Positions 8,576 through 18,035 of a DNA stretch of 35,768 nt are shown piece after piece. The notes below the pieces were generated by a model. The model saw only the letters and a program-made list of their open reading frames with translations, searched no databases and was not told the DNA's origin. Every line of letters starts with the position of its first letter. The first letter of the stretch is position 1. The stretch comes from Prorocentrum cordatum (Eukaryota; Sar; Dinophyceae; Prorocentrales; Prorocentraceae): NCBI GenBank assembly GCA_963575745.1, contig CAUYUJ010000953.1, forward strand, positions 1-35,768. The letters run 5' to 3'. Made by a program: the position numbers and the translations under genes.

Positions 8576-10345
8576 ACTAGAGTTTCGTGCCCCCCAAGCC
8601 ATGATCCCTCGCAAATTACTATGTATTCGCGCCCCCGAGGCCACGATCCCTCGTAAGTTACTCCACATTCGCGTCTCCGAGTCCACGATCCCTCTTAATT
8701 TACGCCGCATTTGCGTCTCCGAGGCAACGATCCCTCGCAAATTACTCCGCATTCGCGCCCTCGAGGCCACGATCCTTTGTAATTTACACAAAATTCGCGC
8801 CCCCGAAGCCACGATCCCATGTAATTTACATCATGTTCGCGCCCGCGAGGCCACGATCCCTTGTAAATGACGGCAAATTCGCGCCCCTGACGCAACGATC
8901 CCTCGTAAATTACACAGCGGGCGCGCCCCCGAGGCCACGAATCCGCGGCTGCCGAAAAGGCGTTTCCTCCCACTCTCCAAAGCAGAAAAGCGACAATTTT
9001 CTGTATTGGGATATGTGCCCCGCTGGTATTATGTTGCCCCCCCCCGTTTCTGGAAAATTCGGCGGTGGGTTCCACATTCACCCCCCCAGGCCACGGTCCC
9101 TCGTAAGTTACGCCGCATTTTCGCCCCCGAGGCCACGATCCCGCGTGAATTACACCACATTCGCGCCCCCGAGGCAACGATCCCTCGTAAATTACGCCGC
9201 TGTCGCGCCCCCCAGGCCACGATGCCTCGTAACTTACGCCACATTCGCGTCCCCGAGGCCACGATCCCCCGCAAATTACACCAAATTCGCGCGCACCCCC
9301 CACGCTACGAATCCACCTCGCGGAAGCTGCCCAAAGGCGCCACTCCTTCTCCAGAGCAAAAAAAAATGACCTTCCCAGAGATTGCCTGAAGCAATCCCCA
9401 GCCGTTCCCAGAGCGCTTCCAGTGAACAACTGGAGGAAAATGCCAAGAAGGCAACAAAGCGTTCAACAACAACTTCAACATCTCAATCTGTTTTGCTCAC
9501 CGCCAGCCGCCCTAGCATGACGTTCCCGAATTTCATCAAGACGGCCCCCGAACATCCCAATATAGCTCTGATGTTCCCATTATGATAGAGAGGGCGCCGG
9601 CGGCAGGGGGCGAAGCCCTTACGGATTACACTGGATCAGCGCTCCCACAATCCACAATGAATTACGCTGCCTCCGCGCTCCCAGAGCTAGTATCCCTGGT
9701 AAACTACGCTGCGTCCGCGCTCCGAGGGCCAGGATCCCGCGAACATTGCGCTATGTTCGAGCTCCCAGGGCCACGATCTATCGTAAATGACGCTGCGTCT
9801 GCGCTCCCAGGGCCAGGGCCCATAACAAATTACATTGGATTCGCGCCCCCAAAACCACGATCCCACTAAATCGAATTACGCTGCGCCCGCGTTCCCAGGG
9901 ACATGATCCCTAGTAAATTATGAAGGGGCCCCAGGACACACAAATAAATACACACAAATAAAAAGATCCCCCATATTTTCCCATATTTTCTGGGTTTCTG
10001 TCTTCCCCCCCATTTCCCATATTTTCCCATATTTTCTAGGGAATCGAGGATTAATTGTGTCTGTGTGTTTCTTTTCCTCCTGAAATTACACTGAGTCGGC
10101 GCTCCCAGTGCCAGGAACCTAGTAACCTGCGCGGCGTCCGCGCTCCCATGGCCACAAGTCTATAACGAATTAACTACACTGGACTCGTGCTCCCAGGGCC
10201 ACGACCCCCAGGAATCATGCTGCGTCCGCGCTCCCAGGGCGAGGACCCCTGGTAAATTGCGCTGCGTCCGCGCTCCCAGGGCCAGGATCCCTCGCAGATT
10301 TCTCTGCGCCCGCGCTCCCAGGGCCACGACCCCTGGCGCAACACA
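8576..10345. repeat. 42-bp satellite array in four blocks with higher-order structure
   Basis: The unit resembles ATTCGCGCCCCCGAGGCCAC then GATCCCTCGTAAATTACGCC. Blocks lie at about 8580-8945, 9075-9310, 9640-9920 and 10083-10345. The last two use a CGCTCCCAGGGCCA variant. Related non-satellite segments follow the first two blocks (GCGGCTGCCGAAAAGGCG near 8947; GCGGAAGCTGCCCAAAGGCG near 9319), implying a higher-order unit of about 370 bp. Because 42 is a multiple of three, frames stay open on both strands (14-residue repeats such as TIPRKLLRIRAPEA). I regard these as non-genic. A family B copy interrupts the array at 9921. Confidence 0.9.
9915..10088. mobile_element. Family B interspersed repeat, copy 3, inserted in the 42-bp satellite
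   Basis: The element (about 9921-10082) runs from GAAGGGGCCCCAGGACACAC through two CCCATATTTTC segments to TGTGTCTGTGTGTTTCTTTT then CCTCCTG. AAATTA is present on both sides (9915-9920 and 10083-10088). It is part of the satellite unit, so the array has been split at that motif. This copy gives the best view of the family B boundaries. Confidence 0.78.
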
Positions 10346-10464
10346 CAGGACTCGGGGGGCGCATCCGGGGGCGCATCCGGGGGCGTTCTGGGCCTTGTGG
10401 GGCCTCCGAACCCGATGATTTGCAGAGCACTCCGAGCGCGGGACGCGCCATCCTCAAGCAGGCG

Positions 10465-10467
<3 letters not shown>

Positions 10468-10516
<49 letters not shown>

Positions 10517-10538
10517 TCGTCGTCGTCGTCGTCGTCTT
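10468..10538. repeat. GTC trinucleotide repeat
   Basis: About 23 GTC/TCG units with one ATC interruption. It encodes poly-Val or poly-Ser on the plus strand and poly-Asp on the minus strand. A minus-strand frame from 11082 to 10174 joins GC-rich sequence, 23 Asp and three satellite-derived repeats. That composite is unlikely to be a real protein. Confidence 0.95.
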
Positions 10539-11616
10539 TAAATTTCAACGCACGCCTCACGAGGATTCTGCAAAAAACGCTCCGCTGCCCCTTTTGACCA
10601 GGAGAAGAAAAGGTCTTCGGACCCCGTTGTTGCATCGAGGATCCGACAAGGGGGCGAGTCTTCCTCGAGCGGGCACGCTCGAAACGCGTTTTCCGATCGA
10701 AGAGATGACTGCACCGCAGCTCCAAAGGCCCCCCTTCGGTCGAGGGTCTGGGGGGACCGGCTCGCCCACACCGAAAGGCGGGACAAAGCATGATCCCACC
10801 ACGCAGGCCCGCGGGACCCTGACCTCTCCTGCGGGTGCCCGTCACAAAGACCCTTCGGGCTCGCCACTTCGCCGCGGGGCGCGAAGCGCAGCGTCCCCAG
10901 GCCCCTCCGAGATCCCGGGTTGACGCAGAGAGGTGGGGCAGGGGCAGGGGCGGGGGCGGGGTCGAGGGAGAAGCGCTCAAAGCGGCCCGCGTGAGGAGGG
11001 AACCTGAGCATCCGGCCGGGCTCGTTCCCTGACCCACCTCGGGATGACCCTCCCTCTGAGAGCCCCCGAGGGATCCCCGCATCGGGCATCGCAGGGAACC
11101 CCCGACCCCCCCGGCAGCCCGGGGAGTGCTCGGCAGGGATCCCCGCGTGCCTGGTGGCCCCGAGGCCTCGGGGGCGCGCGGCCGGGGCCTGCACGTCTCG
11201 GGCAGGGCCCAGGGATGGTCGCAGGGCCCGTGGCTTCGGGGGCGTGACGGGGGCCTGCGTCTTCAAGATTTGTCATGGGGCGGAGACAGGGCTTCACAGA
11301 GGAGACGGAGGTGCCTCTCTCTCCCTCCTCCAGCAAGGAGAGGGCGGAGGCTCCTCCCTCTGCCATCCCATCGGGGAGGAGGGAGACGAGGAGGTTTCTC
11401 CCCTTTCCTTTCGCTCACCAAGAAGATGGAGGTTCCTTCCCAAAGTACTCTCCTTTTTCTTGCCCGCGTGCCACGCCTCGTGGGGTGCCCATTCTAAGGC
11501 GGCGATGCTACAAGGCTGCTCCAGAAACCAATCTGACAGAGATGACGACCTACCCACCAAGCCACCCCAGTCCGACCCGAAGTCGCCTTTGGCCCTGCAC
11601 ACCGAGAAGACGGAAG
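10539..11616. other. GC-rich region with long but unrecognised open frames
   Basis: On the minus strand a frame is open from 11266 to 10538 (about 240 codons). Its downstream part has a mixed amino-acid composition (SSLRSENAFRACPLEEDSPP), but it lacks a recognisable domain. Competing frames are open on the plus strand. Direct GGGATCCCCGC duplications occur near 11070 and 11136. I cannot call a gene with confidence. Confidence 0.3.
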
Positions 11617-11745
11617 ACCGAGAAGACGCAGTGGAACCCGAGAAGATGCACTGGAACGCTCTGGAACACCGAGAAGATGCAGCGGAACCCGAGAAGGTGC
11701 ACTGGAACTCTCTGAAACACCGAGAAGACGCAGTGGAACCCGTAC
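11617..11745. repeat. 51-bp tandem repeat, about 2.5 copies
   Basis: ACCGAGAAGACGCAGTGGAA starts at 11617, 11668 and 11719, an exact 51-base spacing (17 codons), so the plus-strand frame repeats REDAVEPEKMHWNALEH with substitutions. It is short and its function is unknown. Confidence 0.85.
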
Positions 11746-11879
11746 AGCCCCCAACCCGACATGTGTGAGGGGGGGGGTCTGGGACCTTCGGGACAGGTTG
11801 GGGTGGTCTGGGAGGCAGTGGAGAGAAGGAGGCGAGGGAAGCGAGAGGCAGGAGGGGGATAGAAAAAAACGCCCTTTGG

Positions 11880-12210
11880 GGCGCCACTCGGGCCGCCTTG
11901 GCGGCCCCAGGGGCCGGCCCGAGATGCCAAGAGCATTGGAAGACCATCGGCATTCGTACGGCATGCAAGCTCTCTGCTTCTTGGCCTCAGGAGCGTCCAA
12001 GACGGCCCGGGATGCCCCCAAGATCACCCCAGGACGCCCCGCGAGGTCCCCAAGAAGCCCCCGAAAGAGGCCCCAGAGACGGCCCCAAGAGGCGCCCTAG
12101 AGGAAAACCCGAACTGACATTTCGAGCCCAAAGATTACCCCCCGAGACCGCCAACAGGCTCCCAAGAGGCCCCCAAGAGAGGCTCCCAAGAGGTTTCACG
12201 AGACCTCCAA
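11880..12210. repeat. Degenerate CCCAAGAGGCCCC-type repeat, small block
   Basis: Short CCCCAAGA, GGCCCC and AAGAGGC words recur. They resemble the much larger array at 22090-24190, so this is probably a small relative of that repeat class. Confidence 0.6.
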
Positions 12211-12289
12211 GACAGTGAGGGAACTTTGGACTGGAGGGTGCTTTGCAACATCAATGGTGCGCGCTGGGATTGCCCTGGTCCGACTTCTC

Positions 12290-12665
12290 CCTTCTCACTA
12301 CCTGGTCCCCCCCCTCCTCCGCCGAATTCCTCCTCCGCGTTCTCACGATTCCTCATCCTCTCTTCAGCCTTGCCCACCCTCCTCCTGTCCTCACTCTTCA
12401 CTCCTCGCTCATCGTATTCACCTCCTCCTGTTCCTCAGTATCTTCTTTCCTCGTCCTTCCCTCCATCGCTCCTTCCTCGGCCGTCCCCTTCCTTCTCCTC
12501 CTCCACCTTCTCCTCCTTCTCCCACCTCATCCTCCTCCTCCTCCTCCTCCTCCTCCTCCTCCTCCTCCCCCTCCTCCTCCTCCTTCGCCTCACCCTCGCC
12601 CACCCTCATCCTTCTTCCTCTCCTCCTGCTCCTCCTCCTCCCTCTCCCCCTCCGCCCTCCTCGTT
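12290..12665. repeat. Pyrimidine-rich region with a CTC core
   Basis: The plus strand is strongly C+T rich, with a pure CTC run at about 12530-12570 and degenerate CTC/TCC on both sides. Open frames in three phases are compositional. Confidence 0.85.
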
Positions 12666-12794
12666 GTTTCACGTGGGCTCCCCAACACACACGCGGAGGA
12701 TGGCACGTCTCTCACGCGACCACCCCCCAAGAGCAGGAGCGGACGCGGCGCCACCTGAGCAAGGGGACGGGATGGGACGCACAGAGACATACTA

Positions 12795-12965
12795 ATACTA
12801 TATGTCCTCCTTGGAGGCGCGCGTCCGACCCGAACATATAGTATACCCATCTTGTAGTATATCGTTTCCCGAGCGGTGTGGCCAGAAAGCGCCCGCCACG
12901 ACGCATATACTATAAGATTTCTCGGTGCGCGCGTCGCCCCTGGGGGGGCGACGCACATATAGTAT
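12795..12965. repeat. Cluster of ATACTATAT/CATATAGTATA inverted motifs
   Basis: The motif occurs in alternating orientation: ATACTATATGT (12795-12805), ACATATAGTAT (12834-12844), TAGTATAT (12855-12862), CATATACTATA (12904-12914) and CATATAGTATA (12955-12965). Adjacent copies form perfect inverted repeats of 8-11 bp separated by GC-rich spacers of about 28-42 bases. Confidence 0.8.
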
Positions 12966-13601
12966 AAGTATGTTGGGGTGTTGCCGACGGGAGGTGAAGG
13001 CGGAGCCCAAAAATCTAACCCACGCCAACACGCTGCACCGCAGAGCACGTGAGCACGGGGCGAGACCCCCGCTCGGCCCCAGAAGCTCCGGAGAGCGCAC
13101 GAGGAGCGCCAGGGAGACAGCCGTGGCAGGACCCGAGGAGCGGCGAGCCCACTCCGCACCCGAACTGCTCCATGGTTGTATGTTGCAAGGGCTCCCAACT
13201 TTGCGCTTCGCGCTGCGCGAAGTGCGAAGTGCGAATAACTTCGCGCTCTCGCGCCGCCTCCCAGGAGAAGAGAGGAGGATGAGGGGGAATCGGAGCCGAA
13301 CCGCGAAGCGCGAAGCGCGAATAACTTCGCGCCCTCGAGGGCGCCCTTGATGTTGCTCCCATCGTAAGGGAGGACCACATCCCAGAAATCATTTCGAGCA
13401 CCTGGAAAAAAGTGTCGAAAGAGTGTCGAGACAGTGTCGGACGAGTGTCTCCCAGGGCCCGTCGCGCGAAAGCCCTGGAGTTTCGGGACTTTTCTGGCGC
13501 TCGAAATTCTTTCTGGTGATCCAGGCGAAAATAGGCTGGAACATCATAACCGTAGTTCCGAGCCTTGAACGTACACGGGCTTTTGGGGTTCGAAGGTGGC
13601 C
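12966..13601. other. GC-rich region containing a 33-bp direct repeat
   Basis: GAAGTGCGAAGTGCGAATAA then CTTCGCGC (from about 13218) recurs as GAAGCGCGAAGCGCGAATAA then CTTCGCGC (from about 13302). Each copy can fold on itself (GCGCGAA against TTCGCGC). A run of GTGTCG words lies at 13410-13445. I see no recognised gene. Confidence 0.5.
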
Positions 13602-14783
13602 TCAAGACGCTTCCGCCATGCATCGAAATGCTTCCAAGAAGCGTCCTCGAGCGTCCTCGCAGATCCCTGAACAGGCGGGCGTCATCATAGGGCTGAGATT
13701 GCGCCTGAGTGGTTCTGGCACAGGCGCCACAAAAACGCTGCAATCAATATGGCCTCCACACGAACTAGGACTGCCCGCTGTCGGCCTGAGACGCCTGGAA
13801 GACTGCCCTGCGACACAACCCGGATGGTCAGGGAACCAATCCGCCGGAACATGTTCCACAACATCCCTCCCGCAGCTTAACAAGCTTGCAGGACCCCCTC
13901 GGGCCCATTTCCGGACACTCCCTCCAAGGAACATTCTCCACCATGTCAATCTGATTTGGTCGGGGCCCCTCTCCCGGCCTTTCACGCACGCAGACACTGT
14001 TGCACAGTAGCTGAGGGCGCATGGCTCCAAACTTACTCTCCGCATCGCCCCCAGCGTAGACAACGCATGCTGCCATTGCCCAGCCTGTGCGCATGTCCAA
14101 ATGAAAGCATTGAAGCTCTGAGCGGTAAAGGTGTTCGGGTCCACCCTTTCGCACATCTCTCTCAATACTGACATTGCCTGTTGCCACCGCCCCTCGCCAC
14201 GTCTACTGCAACCGTACATTGCGGAGCTGTAGCTGATGACGTCCGCCTCCAAACTTACTTCACTGAGCTCGCCCAGCAAAGAAAAACTGTGCCGCCACTG
14301 GCCGCCACTCTCGCACACACTGATTCCAGCGTTATAGCTGACCACGTTGGGTAATACTGTGACCTTCCGCATCCCCCTCAGCACAGACAGCGCCCGCAAC
14401 CACTTTCCAGATTTCTCGCACGCGCTGATCGCAGCATTGTACGAAATCTCGTTAGGAGTCGGACCAGCGTCCTGCATCCCCATTAGCAACGACAACGCTG
14501 GCTCATACTGCCCCGCCTTCTCGCACGCGCTGATTGCGGCATTGTGGCCAATGGCGTCCGGCTCCACCGCGGCCCCGCGCGCACCAGTCAGAAGCGAAAG
14601 CGCTTGCTGCCATTGCCGACCTTTTTCGCACGCACTGATGGCAGCATTGAAGCTTGTGGCATCTGGCTCTAGGTTCGCCTCTGAGATCTTACCGATCAAA
14701 TGTACTGCCTGCTGCCACTGTTCCCCTTTCTCACACGCGCTGATACAAGCATTGAAGCTTGTCACACTTGGCTCGAGCCCCGA
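13602..14783 (-). CDS. PPR protein, second exon (about 8 PPR repeats)
   Basis: The minus-strand frame begins SGLEPSVTSFNACISACEKG near 14783 and continues with 35-residue repeats (FNAAISACEKGRQWQQALSL, YNAAISACEKSGKWLRALSV, and so on). The last recognisable repeat is ALSYCATVSACVKG, ending at about 13977. After that the frame stays open to 13602 without similarity to PPR, so the true end or a further splice site may be near 13975. One repeat is 2-3 residues longer (YGCSRRGEGRWQQAM). PPR proteins are helical-repeat RNA binders acting mainly in chloroplasts and mitochondria on RNA processing, editing and stability. The frame upstream of 14783 is open but looks like intron. I infer that this exon belongs with the one at 16249-17526. 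Confidence 0.82.
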   Translation of the reverse strand, partial: SGLEPSVTSFNACISACEKGEQWQQAVHLIGKISEANLEPDATSFNAAISACEKGRQWQQALSLLTGARGAAVEPDAIGHNAAISACEKAGQYEPALSLLMGMQDAGPTPNEISYNAAISACEKSGKWLRALSVLRGMRKVTVLPNVVSYNAGISVCESGGQWRHSFSLLGELSEVSLEADVISYSSAMYGCSRRGEGRWQQAMSVLREMCERVDPNTFTAQSFNAFIWTCAQAGQWQHALSTLGAMRRVSLEPCALSYCATVSACVKGRERGPDQIRLTWWRMFLGGSVRKWARGGPASLLSCGRDVVEHVPADWFPDHPGCVAGQSSRRLRPTAGSPSSCGGHIDCSVFVAPVPEPLRRNLSPMMTPACSGICEDARGRFLEAFRCMAEAS

Positions 14784-16248
14784 GTTCCGCCGACCGCATC
14801 GGGGGTCACCGCGCGTGTGAGACACTTTCCCCCCTACACTTCCCCTCCGCCGGGCCCAACTTTGCAACTGTGGAGAGAAAAAATCGGGTTCATTCAAAGG
14901 GGTGGCCGGACGGCCGCATACGGTCCTGGCGGCCTCATCAAGAACCAAAGACCACATTACCGTCCAACGCCCTCCCACGAGGCGCCAAGACGCGCTCAGG
15001 AACCCACGACAAGGACCCTGAGAGAGGCTTCACTGACGTTAGAAGGCGGACGCACAAGCCCTTCAACGAACGAACGAACGAACCACCACATCGGACAGCT
15101 GGCCGGGCCTGCTAAGACCAGGTGGGCGAGGCCGCGGCCTCCTGTAAACATACAGACATGCATAGGAACTGCGAGACATAAAAAAAGTTCTGTACCTGCG
15201 CAACACACAAAAAGTTATGACGGAGGAGGAGAGGAGGAAAGCCCGTCAAGCAAGCCCCCGACAAGCCCAAACTCTTCCAACACCCGTTGACTTTCAATGA
15301 TGTTGGCTGTCGCGTTCCTTCGCCCCCGATGTGCTCCGTATGCCTCCACATGAGTCAGCGTTTGAAAGCCCTGCGGCCTGACACGACGACAAAAAAGAGC
15401 TATTGTTCTTGTTGTGTTGCTTGGTCTGGAGTGGCATGGCATGGCAAGCGAAGGATAAGCAGAGCTCCGCACTTGCACCAGGAGCAACCGCATTCGCGTT
15501 CTGACTAGGCCGCTGCATTCAGCGCCCTCCCACGTATGAAAATCGTCCCGCGTGCAACTCTTACATAGGACGGGCCTACGAACCCAGAAAACGGGTATAG
15601 GGCCCTAACGTGGGCAACGGGCAATGGCAATTTGAAGGACATCTGGTCAAGGGTAACTCCTCTTGGGCCCCCAAGGCACGAACCAGAAGCTGCCCCTGAC
15701 CACCCCTGGCCCTGATGATTCGGAGCTCTGGCTGATGGTTTCCGGTGCTGTCCGTTGCCTTCCTGCTGCGCCTTTATCTCCCAAACCGGAATCAGAATCG
15801 TCATTGTCGTTCAAGGCTTCTCGGCAAAAAGATCGGTATCTGCCAGGATTCCCGCTGGATTCCTAACAATTTTCGAAAGTCCCCACGCGATAACAACCGT
15901 GGAAAGCCGACTGTCTTACCCAATAATTTATCACCCCGAACGACATTTTCGCCGCTGCCATCCCCGCCGTCACCCACATCATCACCAACATGTCACCGTC
16001 CATGCCGCCACCCCGGTCACCACAATGGCGACCACGACGCTAGTTCAGAACAGCCTACAGACTCACCACCAAGTCAAAAGAAAAACCTTTCCCGTCTGAG
16101 ATGGCCCCGGATATGCCCCAAAAATGCCACCAATAAGCCTCCAAGATGGCAGAACGACACGGCTGACCATCACAGAAGACGAGCAGGGCAAATCAGCCAA
16201 CGCCCAGACTTTACGCGCTCTGGCCGTGAACCGCGCGAAACGACAGGA
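14784..16248 (-). other. Probable intron of the PPR gene (about 1.46 kb)
   Basis: PPR similarity stops after LLNALSM (16249) and resumes at SGLEPSV (14783). Joining them gives a repeat of exactly 35 residues between the flanking ISACEK motifs, as in intact repeats. A GT-AG pair that produces that exact join is not visible. One alternative is a GC-AG intron from 16236 (GCGCGG) to 14772 (CTCGAG), which keeps frame and length. Another acceptor AG lies near 14825 and would add about 14 residues. The interval has no repeat family copy. It holds only small chance frames and a short GAAC run near 15070. Confidence 0.6.
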
Positions 16249-17526
16249 CATAGATAACGCATTCAACAATGATGATGCATGCTGCCATTGCCCGCATTTC
16301 TCGCACGCGCTGATCCCAGCATTATAGCTTATGGTATCTAGCTCAACCGTGTTTCCCTGCATGATACTCAAAAGCGCCAGCGCGCGCCGCCATTGTCCCC
16401 CCTTCCCGCACGCACTGATCAAGGAGTTGAAGCTGACAACGTTCGCCTCCACTTCTCGGCCCGACGACTCGACCAGTAACGCCAGAGCACGCTGCCACTC
16501 CCCGACCTTCTCGCACGCGCTGATTCCAGCAACAAAGCTGATGACGTTCGGTTCCACCGCCGCGTCCTGCATATCCTGCAAGATGAACAGCGCATATCCC
16601 CACTCCTTGCCCGTACCGCACGCACTGGCCACGGCGTTGTACGCGGTCAAGTCGGGCTCTATTCTGCAATCCGTTGCTTCGCTCAGGAACGACAGCGCCT
16701 GCTGCCAGAGTCCCTCCTCAGTGCACGCGCTAATCGCAGCACCGTAGCTGACAATGTCGGGCTCCAACTTCGCATCCTTCAACTCACAACATAAAAACCG
16801 CGCGTGCTGCCATCGCCCAGCCCTTGCGCAAGCGCTGAGTCCAGCATTGTAGGCCACGACATCGACCTGCAACATTGAGTTACACATGTGTCTCAAAATC
16901 GACAAGGCCCTCTGCCATTGCCCCCCTTTGTCGCACGCGCTGATGCCAGCATTATAACTGAAGCGGTCTGGCTTCAAGCTTATTCGCCGCAGCCCGCTCA
17001 TTAGTGATAGAGCGTGCTGCCACTGCCCAACAATCTCGCACGCACTGATTGCAACGTTGTAGCACTTAACGTCAGGCTCTACATGCGTGGCCCATATGTC
17101 AACCAGGTCGAAAAATAGCGACAACGCCCACTGCCACTGCTTGCTTTGTCTACATGCGACGATTGCGCTAGCATAGCTGATGGAAGCGTCTGGCTGCAAT
17201 CTGGTGCAAAACAACTCGGTCAGCAACGATCCCGCCCGCTGCCACTGCCCGCCTGCCTGACATGCTTGAATGCCAGCGACGTAGCTGATGGTGTCTGCCT
17301 CCAAGCTCGCCTCGCACAGACCCTTCTGGAATAGCAGCGCCTGCCTCCATTGCCCACCTGTTCCGCATGCTCGCACCGCAAAGTTGTAAAAAACTGTGTC
17401 GGCACCAACGCGTGACTGCGCTGCGTCTTGGAATAATTGCAAGACTCTGGTCCATTGCTTGAGTTTCGCATGGCCCTGAAGAACGCGCACACACTGGGCA
17501 ACCTTTGGCGGATCGCTGTTGAGCAT
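16249..17526 (-). CDS. PPR protein, first exon (about 11-12 PPR repeats)
   Basis: I place the start at the ATG at 17526-17524 (MLNSDPPKVAQCVRVLQGHA). The frame is also open upstream to about 17598 but without another ATG. After a divergent first repeat (VAQCVRVLQGHAKLKQWTRV) come repeats such as TVFYNFAVRACGTGGQWRQA, FSYNAGISACDKGGQWQRAL and VVSFNSLISACGKGGQWRRA. The exon ends in a partial repeat, ISYNAGISACEKCGQWQHAS then SLLNALSM. With the second exon the protein has about 20 repeats and roughly 700 residues or more. The GGQWQxAL signature is the form seen in expanded dinoflagellate PPR families. I see no clear targeting peptide, and an upstream exon could supply one. Confidence 0.88.
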
Positions 17527-18035
17527 CGACCGCCGATGGTGCAGGAAAAAATGTAGCGAGCCAGGCTGCGCGCGGGGGGTGGAGGGGGTCAAAGACAATG
17601 CACTATTTGGCGTTGGCCCGGTGCTGGCCTGGACAAGGCGCAGGAGAGGGAAGGAGGAGGATGGGGAGGAAAGGGAGGGGGGGGAACGTCAGAAAGATCT
17701 GGCGCCTCAGCTGCAGGTACCTCTGGCTGTCCCGAGTCCTGGGAATAGCGAGTCGGGCGTGTCCAGATCGGACTCGTTCAACACCCCGAAGTCATGCAAT
17801 ATTTAGCAGCTGTTTCAAACATAACTCGCGACAAGGGCTTTTATCGGGGGAGGGGGGGAGGTCGCCCCCCCCGATCACATCACGGCGGGGGGCCGCCAGA
17901 AGTCTCATGAAACCCTGAAGAATCCGCAGGACGTCCTTGCAAACGTAGGCAAGACAGCGTGACGTGATCTGGGTGGGAGGGAGGGAGAGGGCCGACCACG
18001 GCCGTTATCGCCCAGACCTTACAAAATCGGCTTAC
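17527..18035. other. Region upstream of the PPR gene
   Basis: G-rich sequence (GGAGGGGGGGGAACG near 17677; GGGGGAGGGGGGGAGG near 17848). AGTCGGGCGTGTCC at 17751-17764 matches the end of the family A elements but has no partner, so it is a solo end or chance. No core promoter motif is evident. Confidence 0.45.

Noticed and set aside
8576-9310. CRISPR-like look of regularly spaced repeats
   Set aside because: The repeats are contiguous 42-bp satellite units without unique spacers, and the genome is eukaryotic.
8695-9429. A 245-codon minus-strand frame with GSWPRGRECGV-like repeats
   Set aside because: It is produced by the 42-bp satellite, whose length is a multiple of three. Plus-strand frames are open as well.
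13302-13338. Resemblance to a loxP arm (ATAACTTCG)
   Set aside because: Only nine bases match and there is no inverted partner at the proper spacing. It is best explained by the local duplication.
17751-17764. A further family A element upstream of the PPR gene
   Set aside because: Only a 14-base end is present, with no opposite end or internal match. It was noted as a solo end.
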